Assembly (NCBI GenBank): GCA_903772945.1 | Contig: CAICTM010001489.1 | Span: 1 to 28,260 of the forward strand | DNA from: Seminavis robusta | Taxonomy: Eukaryota; Bacillariophyta; Bacillariophyceae; Naviculales; Naviculaceae | DNA: 28,260 nucleotides | Direction of reading: 5' to 3' | Shown here: in pieces, positions 9,267 through 18,805 of the stretch | How the letters are laid out: each line of letters begins with the position of its first letter | Numbering within the stretch: position 1 is the stretch's first letter | Position numbers and translations under genes: made by a program | The notes under the pieces: generated by a model | Database searches by the model: none | What the model saw: only the letters and a program-made list of their open reading frames with translations | Told to the model about the DNA's origin: nothing

Positions 9267-10105
9267 GGTGAAGAGATACTAGCAACAACAACAAGCAATT
9301 GATTGACTGAAAGGAGTAGGAGCGACTTTCTCAACTCCTGTGAAAAAGGCTGTCATGAGCGAGCGATCAATCAACAACTACATACAGCAATACAGCAATA
9401 GACTGGCATCCTCTATTAATCATTAGTTTCTGTTGCCGATCATACCAGCGCCTTTCAAAGGTGCACCGGATTGCATAGAAGCAAACGCCAAAGACGTGAT
9501 GAACTTTAGACTCATACCCACTTGACACTCTCCACTCGTTCTTTACTAGTGGTTAGTAGCAGTAACGCTCTATATTTAGACACACTGTTATATTTACTGG
9601 ATTCCTGAATCCCCCCCTGTATATATATCTGAATGTTGACTGTAAGACGATTCGTACGATGGTACAGCCCTGTAAGGTGATTGAGAATTACTCCAGAGAG
9701 TAGTATGTTACTATGCGGTCTTCTTACAAGTTTGAATCTTGACGTGTCTGAATCATTGGGAAAAGCATTAAAAAGGGGGAACGCAGTTATAAGTAAGTAC
9801 CTGGTACTAACCGGTACGCAGCCTTCTTCCGAATGCACCGATATTTATTTAGGTTTTGACTGGTATAAAAGTAATCACGCTTCGTCGAAACCGCTTGGCG
9901 GCTTGGACCGCATGACGGCATGCTCACAATGCTCACCCGCCGGTCGTGTATCATACAACCACGCTGCGTTGTTTTTTCCAAATTTGTTGGGAGCTTCCAC
10001 AAATCGTGTAGCTGAAGCCAAAAGCAACAACACTCCCAAAACAACAAAGGCAACGAATCGAATCCACTATTGACTGGAAGCTAACGAGAGTAAGAGGACT
10101 GCAAG
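9267..10105. other. Intergenic, no supported gene
   Basis: About 840 bp lie between the accessory protein start and the RND gene start. An open frame at 9681-10073 (+) has no recognisable content. The region contains AT-rich stretches (9570-9640) and GGTACC-like motifs (9800-9825). It should include the right end of the Harbinger element and the promoter of the gene at 10106. Confidence 0.5.
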
Positions 10106-13100
10106 ATGACGAAAACCGAGAATGGCAATGGCGGTGCTGTCTCCCTCAATGGAAAGACAAAACTTTCCACGGTAACAACTATTGCAACCAACACCAGCAG
10201 AGGTGAGCCAGCGTGCGCCCAATGATTTTCAATCACGAGTTCCAGTCGTGTCATTGGTACTTCGAACAAGTACTCGCCCTCATCTTTTCCACCTCTTTTT
10301 CAAATGCTAACTCTGCAGATGACACCAATAGCAATAGCAATAGCAACAGCCTCACCTTTGACACACACAAGATCACGCACAAGACCACACACATCGCCCC
10401 TTCATCTTCATGGTCTGAATCTGATCTCACCTTTTCCCAGCGTTGGACACGTGCCATTGATTCAGTGAGAATCCGCCTTTGCGGATTCCTCAAAATCATT
10501 ACTCACTCCGCCGCCACTCATCCTTGGACTTACGTGATTGGCATTACAATCCTCAGTATTGGATTAGTTGCTGCGGGACTCTTCACCAACTTTGAATTGG
10601 AAACCAATGGAGATGTTTTGTGGCCTCCTAAGGGATCCACCACCAAGCAGCATCAAAACTGGATCGAGAATGAAAGCAGATTTGCACAGGAACTAGACTA
10701 TAGTGTCATTTACGTTCACCTAGATGGGGCCAATCTTCAAGAAGATGCACTACAAGCCGTCACTCGAGCCTTTGAAGTGCGCGACATGGTACAAGCATTG
10801 CCAGGCTTCACTGACATTTGCGACAGCCCATACACGGACCCTGTCACCAACGTTACCATGGAATGCTTCCACCATGGAGTCGTAGACTTTTGGTGGCAAT
10901 CAAAAAAACTATTCCAACTTTCCGTGGATTCAAATGATGAAGCCATTGTTGGCATGTCCGATAATCAATTCCCTTACGGAAGGGATGTCGATGCTAATCG
11001 CATTTACGGAAATGGCAAATACGACGAAGCCGGCCTATTGACGCACGCAGAGGGGTACCGCATTGACATGCTATTTCCCCTTCGAGACGAATCCAAACAG
11101 TTCTTGTCAGATCAAGTCGTTGACGCAGTCTTCCAATTGCAAGAACAATGGGACGCTCAAGACCTCAACAGTCCCTACAAGTATCATCTCGAAGTACTCG
11201 CATCCACATCATTTGACGACGAATTCGACCGAGCCGTCGTAAACGATCTACCACTCATGCCGGCTGCTTTCATTGTCATGAGCATTTTCTGTTGCATCGT
11301 TTTTGCACGATGGGATCGAGTCAGGTCACAATCATTGCTCGGATTCGGGGCCGTTGTGGGGGTACTTTTCTCCATCTTTACATCCTACGGAATATTCTTC
11401 CTCGCGGGTGTACCATTGACATCTGCCACACAAATCGTTGTCTTTGTCATGTTTGGAATTGGTCTCGATGATGCATTCATCATTTCCGGATCCTACAGTC
11501 GCACCGACCCCAAAAAAGATCCTGTCGAACGAGTGGCAGATACCATTGACGACATTGGTTTGTCCATTGCTCTCACCACATTGACGTCTTCCTTGGCCTT
11601 TGGCCTGGGATGCATAAGCAGTATTACCGCCGTAAAATGGCTCTGTCTCTATGCATTCCCTACCATCATTATCGACTTTCTATACCAAATCACATTCTTT
11701 ATCAGTCTCATTGTCATTGACGAACGACGCATGCAACGCAATAAAATTGATTGCCTCGTCTGCATTGACGCTGGAAACAAATACAAGGAAAACCAAAACC
11801 AACTCGACAATCAAGAAGACCAAGACAACAGCGACAAAGACAAACCTGAACAACAACAACAACAACAGCTCGCTGAAAAGCCCAGCTTGTCATCTCGCTT
11901 CATGGATATGTATGCCTGCTTCTTGTTGCGGCCTTTTGTCAAGGGGATTGTCTTGTTGGCATTCACAGCTCTACTCGGAGCTTGCATCTACGGAACTACA
12001 CAGCTGCGACAAGAGATGGATTTTATTGATCTCGTCCCGTCGGATTCATATGTCAAAGACTATTTTGATTTCCAGGATGCACACAGTCCCAGCGTAGGCA
12101 TTGGTGCCGAAGTATACTTTCGATTTGTGGACCAATCCGACCCTGTGATTCGACAAGAAATGAAAGACTATTTGCAAGACTTGGAACAAAACGACTGTAT
12201 CCAAAAGGATCCTTCCTATATATGGATGAACGACTTTGACATGTTTGTGGCCAAAGAATTGGAATTGAACAGCAACAATGCAACTTCTCTGACGTTTAAT
12301 CAACAACTGGACGCTTTCTTGGAGGATCCCCTGTACAATAGTCTCTACAAGAACCATATTGTGCGGGACCAGATATCCGGCAACATTACCTCATCACGCG
12401 TTGAGGTGTACATGGATCTAGAATTGGGAGACTCGAGGTTTCTGCAGGAGCGCCTCAAATTGATCCGACAAGTCGAAGGAGAACAACCCATGAATCAGGG
12501 ATTGGCTGGCCCTGACCAGAGATGCTTCATCTTTGAAGACACCATGAATATGTGGGAGTTCTATGCGGTTGTGCCGGAGGAATTGACATTTACCACTGTG
12601 GTGAGTGTGGTTGCCGTGAGCATTATTGGGCTGGTCTTTATCCCGCACTGGACGGCAATCTTCTTTGTCATCCCATCGATTGTGACGGTCTACATTGACC
12701 TCCTGGGTCTGCTGTACTTTATGGGTGTTACCGTCAACCCCGTGAGCTACATTACCTTGGTGATGAGCGTTGGTCTCTTGGTCGACTTTGTCATGGTACG
12801 TGGATGCAAAAGGTTTGGTTTTCTGTCTGTTTAACGTGGGCGCGTCTCTGAATCTCGCCTCATCATGATCTATCTGGCCTCTCTTTAGCACATTCTATTG
12901 CGGTACTACGAGTGCCACGGAACCCGAGAGGAGCGTGTGAAGGAAACCCTCCGAACCATGGGTAGCTCCATTCTGGTTGGAGGTATTTCTACCTTTTTGG
13001 GTGTCATGCTCTTGGCCTTTAGTACGAGCGAGATCTTCACGACTATCTTCCGAGCTTTCATTGGGCTCGTGGCGTTGGGAATTGGTTACGGGCTTATCCT

Positions 13101-13275
13101 GTTGCCAGTTGTCCTGTCCATCGTTGGCCCCGAAGATGAAGAGGACTACAAAAAGATGCCGAACACGAGCAGCACGGATGACTCTCCCATCCGTGCCGTT
13201 GACGCATTCCCCGCTGACGAGGACCGTGGAATCTCACTGCTGCTGGAGGACATTGAAGATGAGATCTCCGTATAG
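10106..13275 (+). CDS. Patched/NPC1-like RND transporter with sterol-sensing-type domain
   Basis: Three exons are inferred at 10106-10202, 10319-12795 and 12889-13275, giving 986 residues. Intron 1 has GTGAGC, a TGCTAAC branch-like site and CTGCAG; exon phases match (1 and 0). The frame is also open through intron 1 from an ATG at 10222, but the spliced model explains the sequence better. The first membrane helix is near residues 100-125, followed by a large lumenal domain. A five-to-six-helix sterol-sensing block (about 345-510) contains GIGLDDAFI (412-420), whose Asp pair is the proton-relay motif of Patched/RND proteins. A Gln/Asn/Asp-rich loop (about 530-560) separates the halves. The second repeat has SVGLLVDFVMHI across the last intron, then helices and an acidic tail. 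The family moves sterols or other lipids by proton- or sodium-driven transport at membranes; the substrate here is unknown. Confidence 0.9.
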
Positions 13276-13438
13276 TTACACCCGCACCAGGGATCATCAT
13301 GACGGGTTGTATCTGTGACAAGATATCATTAAAGATATTATGTAGTTGTACTCTTATGCTATCTTGAAAGCATGCAGCTTCCCTTTTGACACGACACCCT
13401 TGGCGAGATCGCCAACGCCTTGGATCGATGAATTTGTT

Positions 13439-14680
13439 CTATTCTATTAGGCCAGCTGTCGGCATCAAATGCCATGTCTGGTATTCTTTGAAGTCTTGCA
13501 ATGTCCAGACAATTTCTCGAAGCATAGTGAGTTCCGTGAGGGCAAAACTATCTTGTCCGCCATGATGCAGCTTTTTAACAACCTTTGGCAGCACCTGTTT
13601 ATTGTAGAATTTTATCAGCTCAGCCACAGCCTGTTTTTGTGCGGATGTCAAAGGGGACGGTAGAGCTAGAACACGGCCCACGGTGGTGTGAATAAGGTTC
13701 TTTGGTCTTGAAGTTAATCGGTCCTCTCCAATAACTGAAATGGCAATTTGGGAGCAGGCCACGCGAATTGCTTGGAAGGTGGCACTGTCACCGGCATGGG
13801 TCGCGAAAAAGGGGTCAGTATCATCAATGAATCCAGCAATCATGGCCCCGGTGTCTGTAAGTAAAAGTGAGTCCAGCTTGAGTTTGGGAGGAGCGTGGCG
13901 GGGTGAGCTACTTTCAAGGAAGTAGGATGACAGGCTTTGTCGAATTCGTTCTGCCTCGTTCTCTTGTACGAGGCTACACCGTTTCTTGTCTTGCTCGTTC
14001 CAAAAGAGAGAAGGGTGTTCCTGGAAGACCGCAACCGTGATATGATGGGTCCCCAGGGGTACTCTCCAAATGTTTTGCTCCAGTAGCTCTTTCACCATGT
14101 CAGCAGCGCCGGTAGCTAGAATCTCTTGCAGATCCCTGACAAAGGCCTCAAAGACGTCAACACTTTCCCTTATAATTGGCCCAGATCCCGCATTGCGACC
14201 ACCCGTAGCATCCAACAAGGCGGCCACTGCTAAGGGTCCGTCTCCCTTGGGAAAGGACGGTAGAACGTAGCTGAACCGGTGGGCCCGCTGGTGATCAGGT
14301 GAGTCTCCACTGGCAGGGTTGATATCTGTAGCAAACAAGCGATTGGCATCCGTAGAGTCAGGCCACTCTTGGTTGCCTGCTCGTTCTACTGCTTTGTTTC
14401 CTATTGACTTGTAGACTTGGGAAAGCGAATTTGATGTTGGAGGTGGCTTGGGTGGAGGCTGGTTGGACATGTGCAAAGACAGCGCATTGGCAGTCATTGC
14501 GTGGTTTCCCGCAGTAGCAAAGAGGCCCAGCCAAACCAGTCGCATTGCAGCGATCAAGGCAGCGAAACCAAATCCAATCACAACCAGTCGGTTTCGTCTT
14601 GCCACACGCAATATATATGATACTAGCTGCTTATCAGGAGGCCGTCTCTCGGTTGCTCTCTTTCTGCCGCCCAAGTACAT
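13439..14680 (-). CDS. Membrane-anchored 2H-phosphoesterase-like protein
   Basis: The first ATG is complementary to 14678-14680, giving 413 residues. A basic N-terminus precedes one hydrophobic helix (about 32-56), so the protein is probably a type II membrane protein. A Pro-rich linker follows at about 74-85. Two His-x-Thr motifs, HITV (213-216) and HTTV (331-334), each lie in predicted beta-strand-like sequence about 118 residues apart. Paired HxT/S motifs are the catalytic signature of 2H phosphoesterases, which act on cyclic phosphates, 2'-5' linkages or related RNA and nucleotide substrates. The family assignment rests on these motifs only. The C-terminal part is otherwise unrecognised. 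It converges with the RND gene, with 163 bp between stops. Confidence 0.6.
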   Translation of the reverse strand: MYLGGRKRATERRPPDKQLVSYILRVARRNRLVVIGFGFAALIAAMRLVWLGLFATAGNHAMTANALSLHMSNQPPPKPPPTSNSLSQVYKSIGNKAVERAGNQEWPDSTDANRLFATDINPASGDSPDHQRAHRFSYVLPSFPKGDGPLAVAALLDATGGRNAGSGPIIRESVDVFEAFVRDLQEILATGAADMVKELLEQNIWRVPLGTHHITVAVFQEHPSLFWNEQDKKRCSLVQENEAERIRQSLSSYFLESSSPRHAPPKLKLDSLLLTDTGAMIAGFIDDTDPFFATHAGDSATFQAIRVACSQIAISVIGEDRLTSRPKNLIHTTVGRVLALPSPLTSAQKQAVAELIKFYNKQVLPKVVKKLHHGGQDSFALTELTMLREIVWTLQDFKEYQTWHLMPTAGLIE

Positions 14681-14984
14681 ACAGCTGCCGCGCCACAACA
14701 ACACCCAACAAGTTTAACAGACAGAGTGACGGGAAGTTGTGCCTTTGGTAGATTCCAGAGTTTGAATCCATTAGGGATCAGGATAAGACTTTCTTCAGCT
14801 CGAGCATTGCCCCGATCGAGACGAGACATGATCTACCCTCATCCGCACAAGGTCAGAGCCGACTACTAGTACATTAACGGGATATCACCCTGAAATCGTT
14901 CCTTAGTGTACATTAACGGGATATCACCCTGAAATCGTTCCTTTTAGTGTACATGTATGTGCCTTGGAGGAATTCGAAGTGGCA
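14681..14984. other. Intergenic between two minus-strand genes
   Basis: This spacer of about 300 bp contains the 5' region of the gene ending at 13439 and the 3' region of the glycosyltransferase. Its only distinct content is the 39-bp tandem duplication at 14869-14946. No gene is seen. Confidence 0.5.
14869..14946. repeat. 39-bp tandem duplication
   Basis: A 39-bp unit that begins GTACATTAACGGGATATCAC at 14869 is repeated from 14908. The copies agree through 36 bases; the second then carries two extra T before the common AGTGTACAT. It lies just beyond the stop of the glycosyltransferase gene. Confidence 0.9.
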
Positions 14985-16154
14985 TTAAAAGAACTTGCAC
15001 CACCAACATGCATCTGCTGTTTCATTCCGAATGGCTTCCAATGTCTCGTTTCCAATCGCACAAGCATAGCGATCATGGGGTCCATACCAATTTGTTACAT
15101 TGTCACAATAAATCTGTCCTCTTTTGTGGAGTTCACCATATGATATGTTAATTCCTGTTGTTTGGGTCAGACCATGTTCCTCTTCATCTGCAACGATAAT
15201 CACATCCGTAGCATTTGTTGTGGTGAGGTTGCCTTCAACAAGCAACGATTGAACTCCGTTTCCAGCTCGATTTGCGCAGGGCAGTCGTACAGTATTTTTG
15301 AAGCTGGAAGTTGCAATGACATATCCATACAATACTGGACCCGTCACGGCAAGGTCCTGTTGGGTGGTCGTGGGCAGTCCAAGACTTCTGGTTTCAACAT
15401 TGTGAAGGATTGCCTGTATGATTTCAAGGATTACAGGAGATCCTCTCTTGGCACTGAGCACGGCATTCCAAGTGGACCGAAAGTCAGTAAAGTTGTCGCG
15501 TCTGTCCTCCTTGGGTAGTTGAAATGTATCATCCGCAAAGTCAAAGCAAGTGGATAGGGTCTCGTTGTCAGCGAGACTGGCCCATCTCTCCAAGGGCTGT
15601 GTGAGGACAAGCTCGTTGTCAAGATAGATGCCGCCATATTTCCATAATACCAGTGCTCTCCATAAGTCCGCCTTGAATGCCTACAAGAAGAGAAAGGACA
15701 GAGTGTGAATTTCTTCCACTTTCCTTTTTCATTGGACATTGGATGATCAACACTTTACTAGTACTTAATTGCTTGCACTTACCCATGGCCTCAGCAGTGA
15801 CCATGCTTCAAACACTCCACTGATATTATGTGTCTGTTTAAGTTCCAGTCCAATCTCATAGACAGATCTTGCAGATTCAGTGTAATTGTAGAATCTCAGT
15901 TGCATGGTTGGTGATGAAAAGTTCTTCATGGAGGCCGCCAGCATTTTGGGTTCCCGGGGTGCTGTCACAAAGAGCATGTTGCTGGGCAACCTTCGTTTCT
16001 CTGTCTTTCTTAGATTCGGCCGAAGAACTTTCAACGTCTCCATTCCAATCGCAGGATTGTTCCGAAATACGACGATATTTACCACCATTAGCAACACCAA
16101 CACTGGCAGCAGAGTGAAGCTTTGATACATCCTATGTCGGATGCCGGAAACCAT
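14985..16154 (-). CDS. Golgi-type glycosyltransferase, Gly_transf_sug (OCH1-like) family
   Basis: Exon 1 is 15783-16154 and exon 2 is 14985-15680, joined in phase 0 across a 102-nt GTAAGT...TTGTAG intron, for 355 residues. The first ATG of the frame is complementary to 16152-16154. Residues about 12-30 form a single signal-anchor helix, giving type II topology. The nucleotide-sugar-binding core spans the splice junction: KADLWRALVLWKYGGIYLD (127-145), as in OCH1-like and alpha-1,4-GlcNAc/galactosyltransferase-like enzymes. The usual DXD metal-binding triplet is here Asp-Asn-Glu (145-147). Several Asn-x-Ser/Thr sequons fit a lumenal domain. The C-terminus is Cys/Trp-rich. The enzyme probably adds a hexose to glycoprotein or polysaccharide glycans in the Golgi; donor and acceptor are not predictable. 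Confidence 0.85.
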
Positions 16155-17105
16155 ATTGAGACCTGGAGTACACTGTAGTGCAGTCGTAGTCTTAGTCTTA
16201 CAGTAGTCGTAGTCGTACCAGTGGCGGCTTTGTTGATCAACGATCAACGATCAACGTGTCCTTTGCTTTGCTTTGGTTTGCTTTGGTTTGCTTTGCTTTG
16301 CTTTGTGTTGTTTTGTTTTCGAGCGAAAGAATGGCTCGCCGTGGACATCAAGCAATGATCACGGAAAGTTCGCTAAAAAGCAAGCCAGTCCTCATCGTTG
16401 AGTTAACTAATAGTTCTGATTTGAATTTAGGGATCAGGATACGTTTGAGAGTGTCCGGTGGACGTGCTACTAGCTTAACTAGCATAACTTGCCAGCTACT
16501 AGCTATAGTATCATCTATCTGTGGGGGGGGGGGCTTAGAGTAGAAAAGCTGGTTCCGTAGTCTAGTCTATTGAAAATGGCGTTTATTGTAGGTGGATTAT
16601 CTATACCCAAGCCAGCCAGGGCCAGGATTATTTTATTAAAAGCAAAGAAGAGTCGAAATTCAGGACTAGTCTAGGTTTGGTGGATCAGGGGCAAGAAATT
16701 GAGGACGATTACCCAAAGGGTTGGGCTGTGCGGGACCGTAGTCTACTAATGACTGCATGTCTACAAGAAAAATGACGACCAAAGCATTGAGCGAGCAGAA
16801 AAAGACACAATTGTAAAGCTCGCTCATTGCCCAGAGACACCATGTATGCCATCCGCGTGCTGGCTACGTAAATTTTAAAATTCCATTACGAGTAGAGTAG
16901 ACTATCATACTCACACGACGTCGACTAAATAAAGGATCTCTGGATGAAGTCAACTGCTGAAATTCGACCATTTTTGTGTTTTTCTACTTTTTAGGAGCGA
17001 TGCATAGAACATCAGATTCTCATTCTAAAGGTGATGATTTGTTTCGAGCTTCCTCTATTCAGTATCTGGTATGACGCATCATAGCTATAGCTATGTATGC
17101 AGCCG
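16155..17105. other. Intergenic with simple repeats upstream of the glycosyltransferase
   Basis: About 950 bp without a supported gene. Close to the glycosyltransferase start lie three GATCAAC units (16235-16255) and a CTTTG/GTTTG pentamer array (16261-16305). An 11-G run is at 16523-16533. The rest is AT-rich, with scattered CTAG motifs (16465-16510). The open frame at 16256-16543 consists mostly of the pentamer array and is not considered a gene. Confidence 0.5.
16235..16305. repeat. Heptamer and pentamer microsatellites
   Basis: Three GATCAAC repeats (16235-16255) are followed by nine CTTTG-type pentamers with G/C variation at the first base (16261-16305). They lie 80-150 bp upstream of the glycosyltransferase start codon, so they may fall in its promoter or 5' leader. 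Confidence 0.85.
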
Positions 17106-18065
17106 CTAGGCCAATGCCCGGTGCAAGTAACCCAGAAAAGTATCCAACCCCAGTTTTTCCAAAGCATCCTGACCTCTGGATACAACCCAAGATCGTTCCT
17201 TTCTGAGATCATTTTTGAGGCTTGAATATTCTTGGTCGTCCATGATTGGAATCCCCCTCTTTGCGGCCGCCACAGCATTGACAAACAAGGCTTCCTTTTT
17301 GTTCATGGTTGCGACGGAAGATCCTTCCCAAGTAAGATTTTCTTTCAACTCTTCGTAGTCATCATCATTGAGCAGTGCTTCTCCAGTTCCATAAAAGGAG
17401 TAGAGACTGTCAAAATACATGAGTCTACATAGCAACCAAATCAAATGCAATGGAATGAAAGAGCCAAGAAAATGATGCACAAAGCACAAATAAATAAGCA
17501 TGAGTGATTGTTCTTGAAATTGAAAACTGAAAACTGAAAACAGAACACATTGGAGTACATGTAGATAGAACTCTTTTTTTTGTGCTTACTCTTTGACGAC
17601 AAGTCCTCGTGCTTCTCTCCAGTAACTGTTTGCCACAATGGCCTCTACAAAGTTTTCTTCGTTGATGGATTCCTCCGTGTTTTCTTTGTTTTGCAAGATG
17701 ATTTCAAGCGTTTTTTCAACTTCGTCTCCCAACTCTTGAGACGTGACAGGGGGCAATAAACTGCGCAGCAACTCGGCAATGTCGTCCTTGTTGCACTTTT
17801 CGCGTCCGTGCTCTCTTGCACTCCGACGGTACTTGGCCGACACAAAGTTGCGGGCAATCGGCAGCATTTCCTCTTCTTCGTCTTCAAACAGATCAGGGTC
17901 CACGATGGAGGGCAGCCGTGTATGTATACCGACACGTGCACTTGTACCAGTACGTGCCAATGACACGGTAGTAAAGGCAGAGCATGGCTGCACCAGGAGA
18001 AACAGTGCCACCAGTGCTGTCATTGTTGCACGTGAACATGTATTTCGTTGCATTTGGGTTGTCAT
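17106..18065 (-). CDS. Plastid-targeted PGRL1-like domain protein
   Basis: Exon 1 is 17590-18065 and exon 2 is 17106-17424, joined across a 165-nt intron with matching phase 2, for 264 residues. The ATG complementary to 18063-18065 opens a signal peptide ending PCSA, with Phe31 at the predicted +1 site: the diatom plastid presequence pattern. Residues 31-80 are Arg/Ser/Thr-rich, like a transit peptide. The C-terminal half carries two copies of a motif seen in PGR5-like protein 1: LLNDDDYEELKENLTWEGS (177-194) and IMDDQEYSSLKNDLRKERS (219-237), with an EALF.NAVAAAKRG linker. PGRL1 supports cyclic electron flow around photosystem I. Unlike PGRL1, no C-terminal transmembrane helices are visible, so a soluble plastid (stromal or lumenal) relative is more likely than the canonical protein. 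Confidence 0.7.
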
Positions 18066-18805
18066 TTTTAATCTAATTTCTATGCTAGCTAGCAACTAGC
18101 AATCACGGCTTCAGATTGCCAAGGAGTAATAATAATAACTCCGAATCTAGCTAGCTAGAATCTATGAGATATGAGAGAATAATGAGCTGAAGCCATGCTA
18201 AAGGCTTCCCCCAGAGAACAAAGCTTCCATTCGTTCTCTGCTTCGAGATCGATTGAGACATTGATTGCATTGAGGAAAAGATACGATACCAACTTGATGT
18301 TGTGTCTTCGGAGGCAAGAAAAATGATACACCAGGGAGTGAATGACGTACGATACGCGTTTTTCAGTAAAGAACCTCCCGATCGGTCCGAAGCCAAAAAC
18401 CGCATCTTTATGTATTCCTTGATTGTAAGAAAGTAACTTCCATCAGTTCCTGCGGACCTAACATTACATAAAACATCTCGCAAGCTCAGGTTGCGTTCAT
18501 AGTGCTGGCTATGCTAGCTAATGCAGATTTTTCTCTGCTTTCATGGCATAGGAGTCCATGGACAGCTCAGGCTAGCACACGTGTAGAGGGATGTTCGGCC
18601 CCGCTGCAAACTCGACGGTGTATGCAGGCAACTCTATTCTACAAGTATGTAGGTGCTGCCAATGGCAACACTCCTTGACGTGCTGCAATCGGTGTTCATC
18701 GATCATTCTTGAGCGGTCAACGCATGGCCACGGCTCGAATCACTCCCAAAGGTCACTGAGCGCTCAACCCATGGCCGCGACTTCCTCTTTACCGGCAGCA
18801 TATTA
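18066..18805. other. Intergenic, no supported gene
   Basis: About 740 bp between two minus-strand genes, so it should hold the promoter of the PGRL1-like gene. It contains GCTAGCTAGC-type runs (18085-18160). A 25-bp imperfect direct repeat occurs at 18711-18735 and 18758-18782, each including a GAGCG.TCAAC.CATGGCC core, with four mismatches. The open frame at 18151-18483 (-) has no recognisable content. Confidence 0.5.

Noticed and set aside
9681..10073. 130-codon forward frame before the RND gene
   Set aside because: Composition and content are not protein-like and no family features are visible.
11651..12097. 148-codon frame within the RND gene
   Set aside because: Out-of-frame shadow of the transporter, rich in codons from its Asn/Gln-rich loop.
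16261..16305. CTTTG array as a possible CRISPR-like or satellite array
   Set aside because: Units are 5 bp with no spacers; it is a simple microsatellite.
18151..18483. 110-codon minus-strand frame upstream of the PGRL1-like gene
   Set aside because: Unrecognisable; lies in a region with intergenic-type repeats.
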